Numbered from the stretch's first letter, positions 1-10,035 are shown. The stretch is 64,000 nt of DNA from Actinobacteria bacterium OV320 (GCA_001298545.1 LJCX01000030.1:806001-870000); one strand, 5' to 3'. Notes: generated by a model from the sequence alone, not told the origin. A program made the numbers and translations.

Positions 1-510
1 ACGGTCCCGGCGCAGCCGCGCGTGCCGGGCGTAGGCCCAGGTGAGCAGGAACGTGCTGAGGAACTGTCCCAGCCCGGCGAGCAGCGCCACGTTCACCGCG
101 CCCGCCACCGGCCGCGCCATGAGTCCGGGCGCGGTCGTCGCGGTGACCACGTACGCCACGTACCAGACGAAGAACCCGGCGGCGGCGGGCACCACGAACC
201 GCCGGTACCGGCTGCGTACCTCCTGGAAGGCCGCGCTGTGCTGCACCTCGAGGTAGATCTGAGCCGCCGCCGGGGTTCCGGTGTCCCGCCGACGTGCCGC
301 GGGAACCTCGGGCCCTGGCGTGCTCATGATGGCCGACTCGCCCCAGCCCGAGGCGAGCGCGTCGTACCACGGGTCCTCGTAGCGCACATCCCCTGGCACC
401 TCGGCGTACGCCTGGCCCGGGCTCTGATGATGCTCGTACGCGTGTGGTGTGGGGGCACCGCTATCGGGACCGTCCCCGTCGGCGCGGGCACGACCGTTGC
501 TTGACTGCAT
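1..510 (-). CDS. DUF485 family membrane protein (truncated at window edge)
   Basis: The reverse strand is open from an ATG at 510 to the window edge, giving 170 residues with no stop, so the 3' end lies outside. In-frame stops just upstream (TGA and TAG at about 541-573) limit the start to ATG 510 or TTG 516; the ribosome site is weak. Residues 1-80 are polar and Gly/Pro-rich. Two hydrophobic segments at about 105-128 and 137-160 are followed by a basic tail, as in DUF485 proteins. In actinobacteria, DUF485 genes commonly precede an ActP-type acetate/solute:sodium symporter gene, which would lie off the left edge; that is inference. The family's own biochemical role is not established. Confidence 0.8.
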   Translation of the reverse strand, partial: MQSSNGRARADGDGPDSGAPTPHAYEHHQSPGQAYAEVPGDVRYEDPWYDALASGWGESAIMSTPGPEVPAARRRDTGTPAAAQIYLEVQHSAAFQEVRSRYRRFVVPAAAGFFVWYVAYVVTATTAPGLMARPVAGAVNVALLAGLGQFLSTFLLTWAYARHARLRRDR

Positions 511-590
511 GCCCAAGGATGGACAGAACGGGAAGATCCCCGACTATTGTTCCCCGAACACTTCACCCCATCAGGTGACCAACGCGCCGT

Positions 591-1274
591 TCACCCCGCG
601 GGCGGCCGGACCAGCCCCTTCCCGTACGCGTAACGCACCGCCTGGGCCCGGTCCTTGAGTCCCGTCTTGGAGAACATGTTGTTGATGTGTGTCTTCACCG
701 TCGCGGTGGACACGCTCAGCCTGCGTGCGATCTCCTGGTTGCTGAGCCCCTCGGCGATCAGCACCAGCACCTCCGCCTCGCGTGTCGTGAGCCCGTCGGG
801 GACGACAGCGGGCGCGGTCGGTTCCGGTTCGGGCGCGGACAGGCGCTCCAGCAGCCTTCGCTGGACACTGGGCGACAGCCCCGCGTCCCCGGACAGCACG
901 CTGTGCACGGCCCGTACGATCTCGTCCCCGCCCGCGTCCTTGGTGAGGTACCCCCGGGCGCCTGCCTTCAGCGCCGGGAAGAGGGATTCGTCGTCCGCGT
1001 AGGTCGTGAGGACCACGACCTGTGTCCCGGGATACTCGGACCGGATGCGCAGGGTCGCCTCCACTCCGTCACAGCGAGGCATACGCAGGTCCATCAGCAC
1101 CACGTCGGGAGCGAGTTCGGCGACGAGCCGCACGGCCTCCTCCCCGTCTCCGGCGGCGCCCACGACCTCGACTCCCGGCAGCAGCCCGAGCAGCATCACG
1201 ATGCCTTCCCGGACGACCGTCTGGTCGTCCGCGACCACCACCCTGGCGGGCTTCCTCGCTTCCTCCTCGGTCAT
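591..1274 (-). CDS. NarL/LuxR-family response regulator
   Basis: This is a 227-residue cytoplasmic two-component regulator. The receiver domain spans about 10-125, with the acidic pair at 16-17, the phosphoacceptor Asp62 (MDLRMP), the switch Thr near 90 and the conserved Lys in the LTKD segment. A LuxR-type helix-turn-helix occupies about 158-222 (LTTREAEVLVLIAEG). Its ATG overlaps the stop of the upstream histidine kinase by four bases (ATGA), so the two are translationally coupled and presumably form a cognate pair. Domain order and length are standard for the NarL/FixJ group. The signal and target genes cannot be read from the sequence. Confidence 0.95.
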   Translation of the reverse strand: MTEEEARKPARVVVADDQTVVREGIVMLLGLLPGVEVVGAAGDGEEAVRLVAELAPDVVLMDLRMPRCDGVEATLRIRSEYPGTQVVVLTTYADDESLFPALKAGARGYLTKDAGGDEIVRAVHSVLSGDAGLSPSVQRRLLERLSAPEPEPTAPAVVPDGLTTREAEVLVLIAEGLSNQEIARRLSVSTATVKTHINNMFSKTGLKDRAQAVRYAYGKGLVRPPAG

Positions 1275-2422
1275 ACCGGCACCTTCAGCGTCACTACGAA
1301 CCCTTCCTCGTCCGGCCCGGCAGCGAGCGAACCACCCAGCAGTTCGGCGCGCTCCCGCATACCCAGCAGACCGTACCCGCCGCCGGCCTCGGCGAGTTCG
1401 CCCGGCGAACCACCCGAGTCCCGCACGTCCAGCGTCACTTCCTGCCGGCCGTACTCCAGCCGGACACGGACCTTGGCGCCCGGTGCGTGTTTGCGAGCGT
1501 TCGTCAAGGCTTCCTGAGCGACCCGGCGCACGGCCTGCGACGCCTCGACCGGCAGTGGTCTGCGTTCACCGCCCACGGTGACCTCGGCACCGTCGGACGT
1601 GCGGACGAGATCCGTCAGGAAGTCCTCCAGCGGCGTCAGTTCACCGCGCAACGCGGAGAGCGACTGCCTGGTCTCCTCGAGGCCGTCGCGGGCCATCCCC
1701 CGTGCCGCCACCACGCGGTCGAGGATCTGCTCGCGGTCCGCGCCCCGCTCGATCAGCAGCCGGGCCGCCTCCAGGTGCACGAGCTGCGCCGAGAGACTGT
1801 GGGCCAGGACGTCGTGGATCTCCCGGGCGATACGGGCCCGCTCCGCGAGTGCGGCCGACTCGGCCTCGGCCGCGCGCGCGGCCCGCTCCTGGGTGAGCAG
1901 TCGCTGTGTGGTGCCTCTGGCTTCGGCGTCCAGACGCAGTGCGTATCCGGCGAGGGCCATGCCCGCGATGGCGGTCGCCGAGGTCATCCCCGAGTCGTCG
2001 TTGACCACGGCGAAGGCGGCGAACCCGACCGAGGCCGCCGGCAGCGCCGCGCCCAGAGGAAGTCGCTCGAGTGCCGCGATGGCGCATCCGCACCACAGGA
2101 CCGCGGCCGGGGAGCGGAAGTCCGCGGCCTCGGCGCTGGCCGCCAGCCCCAGGAGCAGGAGGAGAAGGGCCAAGGACGGCCACAGCCGATGCTCGAGCGT
2201 GGTCCGGAACAAGGCCCACGCCAGGCCACCTGCCACAAGAACGCCGCCGACGCCGACGACCGCGGCCCACCCCTGGATGCGGCTGTCGTGGAGTGCGCTC
2301 CACCCCAGGGCGCCCACGACCAGCAGCCTTACGGCCCAGGCCAGCAGCCTCCTGGGGCGCGATACCCCTCTGGGGCCCAGCGCCTCCCGTGAGGGCCAGC
2401 GTGTCCAGAGGTTGTCCGTCAC
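1271..2422 (-). CDS. Two-component sensor histidine kinase (HisKA_3 type)
   Basis: This is a 383-residue membrane kinase. The N-terminal half has several hydrophobic stretches (about 25-160), with no large extracellular domain. It is followed by a HisKA_3 dimerisation segment with the phosphorylated His near 203 (AREIHDVLAHSL) and a C-terminal HATPase_c domain with N-box (NARKHAP) and G-box (GLLGMRERAELLGG). The GTG at 2422 is chosen because it overlaps the stop of the upstream DUF1453 gene in a GTGA arrangement and has an AAGGAG site just before it. An in-frame ATG at 2437 lies inside the preceding gene. The protein resembles NarX/DesK-type kinases and should phosphorylate the overlapping downstream regulator. 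Confidence 0.93.
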   Translation of the reverse strand: MTDNLWTRWPSREALGPRGVSRPRRLLAWAVRLLVVGALGWSALHDSRIQGWAAVVGVGGVLVAGGLAWALFRTTLEHRLWPSLALLLLLLGLAASAEAADFRSPAAVLWCGCAIAALERLPLGAALPAASVGFAAFAVVNDDSGMTSATAIAGMALAGYALRLDAEARGTTQRLLTQERAARAAEAESAALAERARIAREIHDVLAHSLSAQLVHLEAARLLIERGADREQILDRVVAARGMARDGLEETRQSLSALRGELTPLEDFLTDLVRTSDGAEVTVGGERRPLPVEASQAVRRVAQEALTNARKHAPGAKVRVRLEYGRQEVTLDVRDSGGSPGELAEAGGGYGLLGMRERAELLGGSLAAGPDEEGFVVTLKVPV

Positions 2423-2943
2423 ACGCGCTCCTTCCACGGAGACCGGGGCACGGGGTCACCGTACGCCGTGGCGTACACGGGAGCCTGGCCCAAAGTCCGC
2501 ACGCGCCAGATCAGGATCCCGGAGCGGACCAGCAAGGTGGCCGCGAGTCCCAGCATCAGGGCCGCACTGTCCTGGTGGATGCCCAACAGGGCGCCGACCC
2601 CGAAGAGGCCCAGCCGCAGACCGATGCCGGCTCCCCACACGGCCACGCTCGCTTTGGTGCTCTTGCTCCACACGGCGCCGTCCGGCTCCACCCAGATGCG
2701 GGTGGTCCAGGCCCAGGCGGCTCCCATGGCCAGGGCGACGATCAGTTCGGCGCCGAGCACGAGGGCCGATTCGGTGTGGTGACGGGTGCCGAGCAGATCG
2801 GGTTCGCGCAGCGCCATGACGGCCAGGATTCCCGGCAGAAGCCACCATCGCCGGTCCGTGTCGATGCGGCTTGCACGGAACTGCCGCGCGATCACCAGCG
2901 CGGCCACCGCCACGATCACCAGTGCGTTGACGAGCCCGGACAT
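2419..2943 (-). CDS. DUF1453/CcdC-like integral membrane protein
   Basis: This is a 174-residue protein made mostly of hydrophobic helices (about five), starting MSGLVNAL. The ATG at 2943 has a GGAGG site six bases upstream. The reading frame stays open much further upstream, but that extension is Arg/Gly/Ser-rich and crosses a tandem repeat, so it is not accepted. Length and topology fit the DUF1453 (CcdC) family, whose role is unclear. It is the first gene of an operon with the kinase and regulator, overlapping the kinase by four bases. Being co-translated with a kinase that lacks an obvious sensor domain, it may be a membrane sensing partner; that is inference. Confidence 0.8.
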   Translation of the reverse strand: MSGLVNALVIVAVAALVIARQFRASRIDTDRRWWLLPGILAVMALREPDLLGTRHHTESALVLGAELIVALAMGAAWAWTTRIWVEPDGAVWSKSTKASVAVWGAGIGLRLGLFGVGALLGIHQDSAALMLGLAATLLVRSGILIWRVRTLGQAPVYATAYGDPVPRSPWKERV

Positions 2944-3067
2944 CACAGCCTCCGTGAGCGGGAAGGGGAGGCCGGCAGCGAGCGCTGCCGACGCCTTCGA
3001 CGCTACGGAAACGGGCCGGTCCGCAGATCGGAGCAGGGGTGGATCAAGGGTGGATCTCCGCAAGCCG

Positions 3068-3095
3068 GGGTTCTCCACCCACGGGTGGAGAACCC
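3068..3095. terminator. Perfect 13-bp inverted repeat (parE terminator or operator)
   Basis: Two 13-base arms, GGGTTCTCCACCC and its exact complement, are separated by only AC. The element lies 170 bp beyond the parE stop and 125 bp upstream of the DUF1453 start, both on the minus strand. It could therefore end parE transcripts or serve as a dyad operator for the two-component operon. The very short loop and lack of a U-run leave the choice open. Confidence 0.5.
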
Positions 3096-3122
3096 TCAGC
3101 CGGGCCTGCCCGTAACCGGCCC

Positions 3123-3248
3123 GACGTGCACGAGACCGAGCCGGGCCCGCCCGACCACCGCCCTGACATGCACGAGACCGAGCCGGACCTGCCTGAGAAC
3201 CGAACGGACCTGTACGAGGTCCGGCCGGATCCACCTGCGACCCGGCCG
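3123..3248. repeat. 42-bp tandem repeat, three degenerate copies
   Basis: Units at 3123-3164, 3165-3206 and 3207-3248 share a GACxTGxACGAG start and a GAxCxxGCCGG core. They occupy the gap between the parE stop and the DUF1453 operon. Because 42 is a multiple of three, the copies read as a 14-residue acidic/proline repeat on the plus strand and a Ser/Gly/Arg repeat on the minus strand. No supported gene uses either frame. Confidence 0.85.
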
Positions 3249-3263
3249 GACCGAACGCGGGGC

Positions 3264-5384
3264 CTACGCGTCGATACGGGACCGGTCCAGCGTCGCCGCC
3301 GAGCTGGAGATGAACTCCTTGCGCGGTGCCACGTCATTGCCCATGAGCAGATCGAACACCTGCTCGGCCGCCTCCAGGTCGGAGAGGTTGATGCGGCGCA
3401 GGGTGCGGTGGCGCGGGTCCATCGTCGTCTCGGCCAGCTGGTCGGCGTCCATCTCGCCGAGACCCTTGTAGCGCTGGATGGAGTCCTTGTACCGGACGTT
3501 CTTGCTCTGGAACTCCATCAGCTTGTCGCGCAGCTCACGGTCCGAGTACGTGTACACGTACTTGTCCTGCCCCTTCTTGGGCTGGATGAGCTCGATGCGG
3601 TGCAGGGGCGGGACCGCTGCGAAGACCCGCCCGGCCTCGACCATGGGCCGCATGTAGCGGTGGAACAGCGTCAGGAGCAGCGTCCGGATGTGGGAGCCGT
3701 CCACATCGGCGTCGGTCATCATGATGATCTTGCCGTAGCGGGCCGCGTCGATGTCGAAGGTGCGCCCGGAGCCCGCTCCTATGACCTGGATGATCGCGCC
3801 GCACTCGGCGTTCTTGAGCATGTCGGTGACGGACGACTTCTGGACGTTGAGGATCTTGCCCCGGATCGGCAGCAGTGCCTGGAACTCGGAGTTCCGGGCG
3901 AGCTTGGCCGTACCGAGCGCGGAGTCTCCCTCGACGATGAACAGCTCGCTGCGCTCGACGTCGTCGCTGCGGCAGTCGGCGAGCTTGGCGGGCAGGGACG
4001 AGGACTCCAGAGCCGTCTTGCGGCGCTGTGCGTCCTTGTGCTGCCGGGCCGCGATACGCGTGCGTGCGGCGGCGACCGCTTTCTCCATGACGACCCGCGC
4101 CTGAGCTGCGGCATCGCGCTTGGCGGAGGTCAGGAACGCCTTGAGTTCCCTGGCGATCACGGTGTTCACGATGCGCCGGGCCGCCGAGGTGCCGAGCACC
4201 TCCTTGGTCTGACCCTCGAACTGGGGTTCGGCGAGACGCACCGTGACGACGGCGGTCAGGCCCTCCAGAGCGTCGTCCTTCACGATGTCGTCCTCGGCGA
4301 CGCGCAGCAGCTTCTTGGCGCGCAGCACCTCGTTCATCGTCTTGGCGACCGCCTGCTCGAAGCCCGCGACGTGAGTGCCGCCCTTGGGCGTGGCGATGAT
4401 GTTGACGAACGACTTGAGGTTCACGTCGTAGCCCGTGCCCCAGCGCAGCGCCACGTCGACGCCGAGCTCACGGGTGACCTCCGTCGGAGTCATCTGCCCG
4501 TGCTCGTCCAGGACCGGGACGGTCTCCTTGAAGGTGCCCTGTCCGGTGAAGCGGAGGACGTCGCAGACGGGCTTGTCGGTGGCCAGGTACTCGCAGAACT
4601 CGCTGATGCCACCGTCGAAACGGAAGGACTCCTCGCCCTTGCTGCCGCCCTCGCCGAGGCCGTACTCGTCGCGGACGACGATGGTCAGGCCGGGCACCAG
4701 GAAAGCGGTCTGGCGGGCGCGCTGATGAAGGTTCTCGAGGGAGAGCTTGGCGTCCTTGAGGAAGATCTGGCGGTCGGCCCAGTAGCGCACGCGCGTGCCG
4801 GTCCGGTTCTTGGCGACCCTCTTGATCTTCCGCAGGCCGCCCGTCTCGAACTTGGAGTCGGGGCCGTCCGCGGCGAAGGCGCCCGGAACACCGCGCCGGA
4901 AGCTGATCGCGTGCGTGTGGCCGCCTCGGTCCACCTCGACGTCGAGGCGGGCGGACAGGGCGTTGACCACGGAGGCGCCGACGCCGTGCAGACCGCCGGA
5001 GGCGGCATAGGAGCCGCCGCCGAACTTGCCGCCGGCGTGCAGCTTGGTCATGACGACCTCGACGCCGGACAGACCCGTCTTGGGCTCGACGTCGACCGGG
5101 ATGCCACGGCCGTTGTCACGGACCTCGACCGAGGCGTCGTCGTGGAGGATCACCTCGATGTGGTCGCAATAGCCGCCCAGGGCTTCGTCGACGGAGTTGT
5201 CGATGATTTCCCACAGGCAGTGCATCAGACCACGGCTGTCGGTCGAGCCGATGTACATACCCGGGCGCTTCCGCACGGCCTCGAGCCCCTCGAGGACGAG
5301 CAGGTGCCGCGCGGTGTAGTTGGAACCGTCCCGGTCTGCTCCTGCCAGCAGCGCTGTGGACGGCACGGACGTTTCGGCGGTCAC
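3264..5384 (-). CDS. parE: DNA topoisomerase IV subunit B (ParE)
   Basis: This is the 706-residue ATPase subunit of a type IIA topoisomerase that decatenates daughter chromosomes with ParC. The GHKL ATPase domain shows EIIDNSVDEAL and the DNGRGIPV motif. The transducer domain follows, then the TOPRIM domain with EGDSA and the metal-binding MTDADVDGSHI. The C-terminal YKGLGEM segment is typical. GTG 5384 is chosen as the start because GAGGAG sits eight bases upstream and the following TAETSVPSTAL matches known Streptomyces ParE starts from memory; an open extension to 5564 is rejected. It was called ParE rather than GyrB from the sequence and the hrdB neighbourhood (S. coelicolor SCO5822). ParC is not in the window. 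Confidence 0.93.
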   Translation of the reverse strand: MTAETSVPSTALLAGADRDGSNYTARHLLVLEGLEAVRKRPGMYIGSTDSRGLMHCLWEIIDNSVDEALGGYCDHIEVILHDDASVEVRDNGRGIPVDVEPKTGLSGVEVVMTKLHAGGKFGGGSYAASGGLHGVGASVVNALSARLDVEVDRGGHTHAISFRRGVPGAFAADGPDSKFETGGLRKIKRVAKNRTGTRVRYWADRQIFLKDAKLSLENLHQRARQTAFLVPGLTIVVRDEYGLGEGGSKGEESFRFDGGISEFCEYLATDKPVCDVLRFTGQGTFKETVPVLDEHGQMTPTEVTRELGVDVALRWGTGYDVNLKSFVNIIATPKGGTHVAGFEQAVAKTMNEVLRAKKLLRVAEDDIVKDDALEGLTAVVTVRLAEPQFEGQTKEVLGTSAARRIVNTVIARELKAFLTSAKRDAAAQARVVMEKAVAAARTRIAARQHKDAQRRKTALESSSLPAKLADCRSDDVERSELFIVEGDSALGTAKLARNSEFQALLPIRGKILNVQKSSVTDMLKNAECGAIIQVIGAGSGRTFDIDAARYGKIIMMTDADVDGSHIRTLLLTLFHRYMRPMVEAGRVFAAVPPLHRIELIQPKKGQDKYVYTYSDRELRDKLMEFQSKNVRYKDSIQRYKGLGEMDADQLAETTMDPRHRTLRRINLSDLEAAEQVFDLLMGNDVAPRKEFISSSAATLDRSRIDA

Positions 5385-5829
5385 GCGGTTCGCTCCTCGC
5401 TGAATTTCACTTGGGGCCCTTCTGGGTAAGGGCGCGGCTTGGGTTGCCGCCAAGAGGGTACCGAGGCCTGGTAGAGCCGTTGTAACGCCACCCTCGTCTG
5501 AAACGCAGACTAGTCCAGCGTCGCATACTTGTTCGATCCCTCGATTGAGTGAAGTACATATCACGTTCCCTTCGGGGCATGAACCATTTAGGCTCCGGGC
5601 ACGTCCTCATGAACAAACCGGCAACCCAGCCGGGAGGATCGAACCATGACCGACAGCGCGAAACCGTAAGCACCACAGACCACGCAATACGGCACATTCG
5701 CCGCCAAACCGGCAGCAGACGGCCACCTCGGAAAGATTTTTTCGAGGACAAGCCACGAGCGGGAACGTTTTGGGGCTGGTTGGATGTTGACCCTGGTACG
5801 ACAGCTCGTCGAGCTAGAGAAGAGGCGAC
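5385..5829. promoter_or_regulatory. Divergent intergenic region parE / small zinc protein
   Basis: This 445-bp gap must hold promoters for both flanking genes. On the minus strand a TAGTCT hexamer (about 5508-5513) could be a parE -10. Just upstream of it lies TCGAACAAGTATGCGA, which resembles half of a LexA box. On the plus strand TTCCCT and TAGGCT (5566-5571 and 5589-5594) are a possible -35/-10 pair with 17-bp spacing. A short open frame at 5646-5669 is described separately. No larger gene is supported here. Confidence 0.4.
5646..5669 (+). other. Possible leader mini-ORF (MTDSAKP)
   Basis: An ATG preceded by a strong GGGAGG site nine bases upstream opens a seven-codon frame ending in TAA, 160 bp before the next plus-strand gene. 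It could be a leader peptide or a chance match. The only support is the quality and spacing of the ribosome site. Confidence 0.25.
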
Positions 5830-6060
5830 GTGACTACTGTTCTGACCCCCGCGAGCCCGCTGACAGCCGCGGACCGCTGCGACCGCTGCGGCGCCCAGGC
5901 GTACGTACGCGTCGTGCTGCTCAGCGGCGGAGAACTGCTCTTCTGCGCCCACCACGGCCGCAAGTTCGAGCCGGAACTCAAGAAGATCGCCGCTGAGATA
6001 CAGGACGAGACAGAGCGGCTGACGACCGTTCCGGCCTCTACCCCGGAAGAAGAGCGCTGA
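5830..6060 (+). CDS. Small zinc-ribbon-like protein (DUF7455-type)
   Basis: This is a 76-residue protein starting at GTG 5830, with a GAAGAGG site just upstream. It contains a CDRCG motif near residues 17-21 and CAHHG near 39-43, a Cys/His arrangement that could hold one zinc ion, followed by a charged helix. The pattern matches a small actinobacterial family (DUF7455) of unknown function that commonly sits beside parE and hrdB. It is transcribed away from parE and converges on the serine protease gene, with a strong hairpin between them. No enzymatic motif is present. Confidence 0.8.
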   Translation: MTTVLTPASPLTAADRCDRCGAQAYVRVVLLSGGELLFCAHHGRKFEPELKKIAAEIQDETERLTTVPASTPEEER

Positions 6061-6103
6061 TCTGCGCGTCCACGACGAGCCATGACCGGCACAGGCCGGT
6101 ATA

Positions 6104-6138
6104 CGGGCGGCCGCCCCTGCCTCAGGGGCGGCCGCCCG
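6104..6138. terminator. Bidirectional terminator hairpin
   Basis: A perfect 16-bp GC-rich stem (CGGGCGGCCGCCCCTG and its complement) closes a three-base loop. It sits between the convergent zinc-ribbon gene (stop 6060) and serine protease gene (stop 6182). Confidence 0.85.
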
Positions 6139-6181
6139 CTCTCGTGACCCGAAGACCGGCCACGAGGGGGATGTGGCTCGC

Positions 6182-7048
6182 TCAGACGCCCTTAGGGAGC
6201 CTTGCGGGGCCTCCGAGCGCCCGCGACCAGCCGAGCGTCTTCACGGCGTCGGAGACCCGCGTGTAGACACCGGGATTTCCCGGCCGCCCACAGCCGCTGC
6301 CCCATGACACGAGGCCGATGAGTCGGCCCTGTGCGACCAGCGGCCCGCCGCTGTCCCCCTGACAGGCATCCCGACCGCCCCGCTCCTCCCCGGCGCACAC
6401 CATGCTCCGCGCGTCGTAGGTGCCGTCCGAGGTACCCGGGTAGGCCCGCTCGCAGGACGCGTCGGACAGCACATGCACACGAGCCGCTCGCAGACTGTGG
6501 GCGTACGCACCGAACCCTGTGCTGTCGCCCCAGCCGTAGACCACGGCCTCCGTGCCGGCCTCGTACGCCGGATCGCCCTCGGCGGCCATGGGGATGACCG
6601 CGGCCGCCGGAAGCGGCTGGGCAAGGGTGAGTACGGCGAAGTCACCGGCGTTGCTGGCACCGTCGTAGCCCGGATTCACCCAGACGCTGCGCACGGAGAC
6701 CTCCTGTCCGGTGTCCCTGTACAGGTCCGTACGGCCCGCGACGACCTTCAGGTCGGCCAGCTGCCCCGGCGGTGCTCCCAGGACGTCCTCGCCCATGCAG
6801 TGGGCCGCCGTGAGCACGGTGGAGGGGCCGACCGCCACGCCTCCGCAGAACTGCCCGGAGCGCATACCTCCGAACCGGTCACGGCTGGACAGCGCGACCG
6901 TCCAGGGACTCTGGGACACATCGACCGGGAAGCCTCCCACGACGACACCGTCGGAGGCTGCCGGGGCGGCGGAGCCCAAGGGTATGGCCACCGCCGCGGC
7001 CGCCAGGATCAACGGCCGGGACAAGGCCCGGACAAGGGGACGACGCAT
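6182..7048 (-). CDS. Secreted trypsin-like serine protease (S1 family)
   Basis: This is a 288-residue chymotrypsin-fold protease. An Arg-rich N-terminus and hydrophobic stretch (about 13-31) form a secretion signal. VVGGF near 36-40 resembles the zymogen cleavage site that creates the mature N-terminus. The triad is visible as His83 (LTAAHC), Asp136 (GDFAVL) and Ser233 (GDSGGP). Asp227, six residues before the catalytic serine, corresponds to Asp189 of trypsin and predicts cleavage after Arg/Lys. The ATG at 7048 has GAGGAG just upstream. It lies downstream of and in the same orientation as hrdB, separated by a hairpin. Its substrates are unknown. Confidence 0.93.
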   Translation of the reverse strand: MRRPLVRALSRPLILAAAAVAIPLGSAAPAASDGVVVGGFPVDVSQSPWTVALSSRDRFGGMRSGQFCGGVAVGPSTVLTAAHCMGEDVLGAPPGQLADLKVVAGRTDLYRDTGQEVSVRSVWVNPGYDGASNAGDFAVLTLAQPLPAAAVIPMAAEGDPAYEAGTEAVVYGWGDSTGFGAYAHSLRAARVHVLSDASCERAYPGTSDGTYDARSMVCAGEERGGRDACQGDSGGPLVAQGRLIGLVSWGSGCGRPGNPGVYTRVSDAVKTLGWSRALGGPARLPKGV

Positions 7049-7121
7049 GCGCGCTCCTCACTCTGGAGTGACTGATGGACACCCAGAGTCATCCAGCGCG
7101 CGGCAGCCCGCACCCCCGCGC

Positions 7122-7171
7122 CGAAGCCGAAGGCCCGGCCCCCCTCACGGGAGACCGGGCCTTCGGCTTCG
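7122..7171 (-). terminator. hrdB terminator hairpin
   Basis: A perfect 17-bp inverted repeat (CGAAGCCGAAGGCCCGG and its complement) with a 16-base loop begins 13 bp beyond the hrdB stop. It separates hrdB from the protease gene on the same strand. Confidence 0.85.
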
Positions 7172-7183
7172 TACGGCTACGAC

Positions 7184-8722
<1,539 letters not shown>

Positions 8723-8885
8723 GAACAACCTCTCGGAACGTTGGAAAACGGCTTCCGGCCCCGTCCGTGACGGACAGGAGCCGACCACCGGCCTGGGGGT
8801 GGGCCGACGGCGCGGGCGGGGGCCGGGAGGATTCACAGCGCCTTGAACGGCGTCCGTATTCCCTCCGCGGCGGTCACCTCTTAGG

Positions 8886-8912
8886 TCATCGCGTTGTTTC
8901 CACAAGCGTTAC
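8886..8912 (-). promoter_or_regulatory. Candidate ECF-type hrdB promoter
   Basis: On the minus strand GTAAC (8908-8912) and CGATGA (8886-8891) are spaced by 16 bp, about 165 bp upstream of the hrdB GTG. An AAC-type -35 with a CG-starting -10 is typical of ECF sigma factors. In S. griseus and S. coelicolor the main hrdB promoter is known to depend on the ECF factor ShbA. The match to ShbA specifically is inference. Confidence 0.5.
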
Positions 8913-9033
8913 GCCCAATCTTCGTGGCCCGAGTCACACCCCGTAAGCGTGCAAAAACGGTCAGACGCGGGCAGATGAGGTCACCCGTCGAGCCTACCGG
9001 TACCGCCAGGGCCGGTTCCGCCACAGCGACCGT

Positions 9034-9072
9034 CGGACCCCGCAGGCCCCGTGACGGGTTCTGCGGGGTCCG
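9034..9072 (-). terminator. whiH terminator hairpin
   Basis: A perfect 12-bp inverted repeat (CGGACCCCGCAG and its complement) with a 15-base loop lies 75 bp past the whiH stop. It is upstream of the candidate hrdB promoter. Confidence 0.7.
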
Positions 9073-9147
9073 AGGGGAGTACGGATGGAACGGCCGAGGA
9101 CGAGGCTGGAGGGGGAGGCGCCCCCGACCGTCCCCCGCGCGGTGCGG

Positions 9148-10035
9148 TCAGTGTTCGCGCGGCGCCGGCACGACGCGCTCCACCTCGGGATGAACGGTGA
9201 GCAGCGCTCGCATGGCCGTCTCGGCGGCGGTGCCGTCGCCCGCCGCGAGGGCGTCGACGATCCGGCCGTGGTGCCCCAGCGACGCGTCGTTCGGCCGGTC
9301 ACAGCCCGTGACCGGGCCACCGGAGACCTGGAGGGCGGACGACACGATCCCGGAAAGGTGTTCCAGCATGCGGTTGCCCGCGACCTGGATGAGCAGCGAG
9401 TGGAACTCGGCGTCGGCCCGGGAGTAGGTGAGCGCGTCGCCCTGTCCCATGGCGTGCGCCATGATCTCGACCATGTCGGACATGCGCTGCTGGATGTCGG
9501 CGCGCCCGTGCCCTGCGGCGAGACGCGCGGCAAGGGGCTCGATCGTCCAGCGCAGCTCATTCAGCTCCCGCCGCTGATCATCGCGCTGGGGGCCGAACGC
9601 CCGCCACTCGATGATGTCCGGGTCGAGAAGGTTCCAGTCGCTCACGGGACGCACGCGCGTGCCGACGTTCGGCCGGGCGCTGACCAGGCCTTTGGCCTCC
9701 AGGACACGCAGCGACTCGCGGACGACGGTGCGGGACACCTCGAACCGCTGACCGATCTCCTCGGGCACCAGCGGTCGGTCGGCACCCAGGTCGCCCGAGA
9801 CGATCATCTGACCGAGCTGCTGGACGAGTTGGCCGTGCAGTCCGCGTCCGCGGCTGCCCGCGGCGCGGCGGCCCACACGGCCCAGCTCAGGTTCCGCGGA
9901 CTCCCATACGGGGGCTCCGACGCGTTCGGCCACCGGGGCGTCACCGAAGGGATAGCGGTCGAGTTCGCCCGGGCCGGCCAGACCGGAGTCGGTGGAGCGG
10001 GCGGCGGTCATCATGGTGTGCGCAAGGGTACTCAC
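9148..10035 (-). CDS. whiH: GntR/FadR-family sporulation regulator WhiH
   Basis: This is a 295-residue DNA-binding regulator of sporulation septation. An N-terminal winged helix (about 70-140, with FEVSRTVVRESLRVLEAKGL) is followed by an FCD-type ligand-binding domain with a D-x3-N/H-rich metal- or ligand-binding pocket. GTG 10035 is chosen because it gives the MSTLAHTMM start and the 295-residue length known for WhiH; AAAGGA lies just upstream. Position beside hrdB and a sigma-WhiG-type promoter upstream support the assignment. WhiH is known to be autoregulatory and to act in aerial hyphae of S. coelicolor; the ligand is not known. Confidence 0.92.
   Translation of the reverse strand: MSTLAHTMMTAARSTDSGLAGPGELDRYPFGDAPVAERVGAPVWESAEPELGRVGRRAAGSRGRGLHGQLVQQLGQMIVSGDLGADRPLVPEEIGQRFEVSRTVVRESLRVLEAKGLVSARPNVGTRVRPVSDWNLLDPDIIEWRAFGPQRDDQRRELNELRWTIEPLAARLAAGHGRADIQQRMSDMVEIMAHAMGQGDALTYSRADAEFHSLLIQVAGNRMLEHLSGIVSSALQVSGGPVTGCDRPNDASLGHHGRIVDALAAGDGTAAETAMRALLTVHPEVERVVPAPREH

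Noticed and set aside
3039..5429. 796-codon plus-strand frame opposite parE
   Set aside because: It is the high-GC shadow of parE: codon positions mirror the true gene, and the product has no recognisable domain. Only the small repeat at its start is of interest, and that is reported separately.
5549..5833. 94-codon plus-strand frame upstream of the zinc-ribbon gene
   Set aside because: It has a poor ribosome site, unusual codon use and overlap with the next start. No family is recognised.
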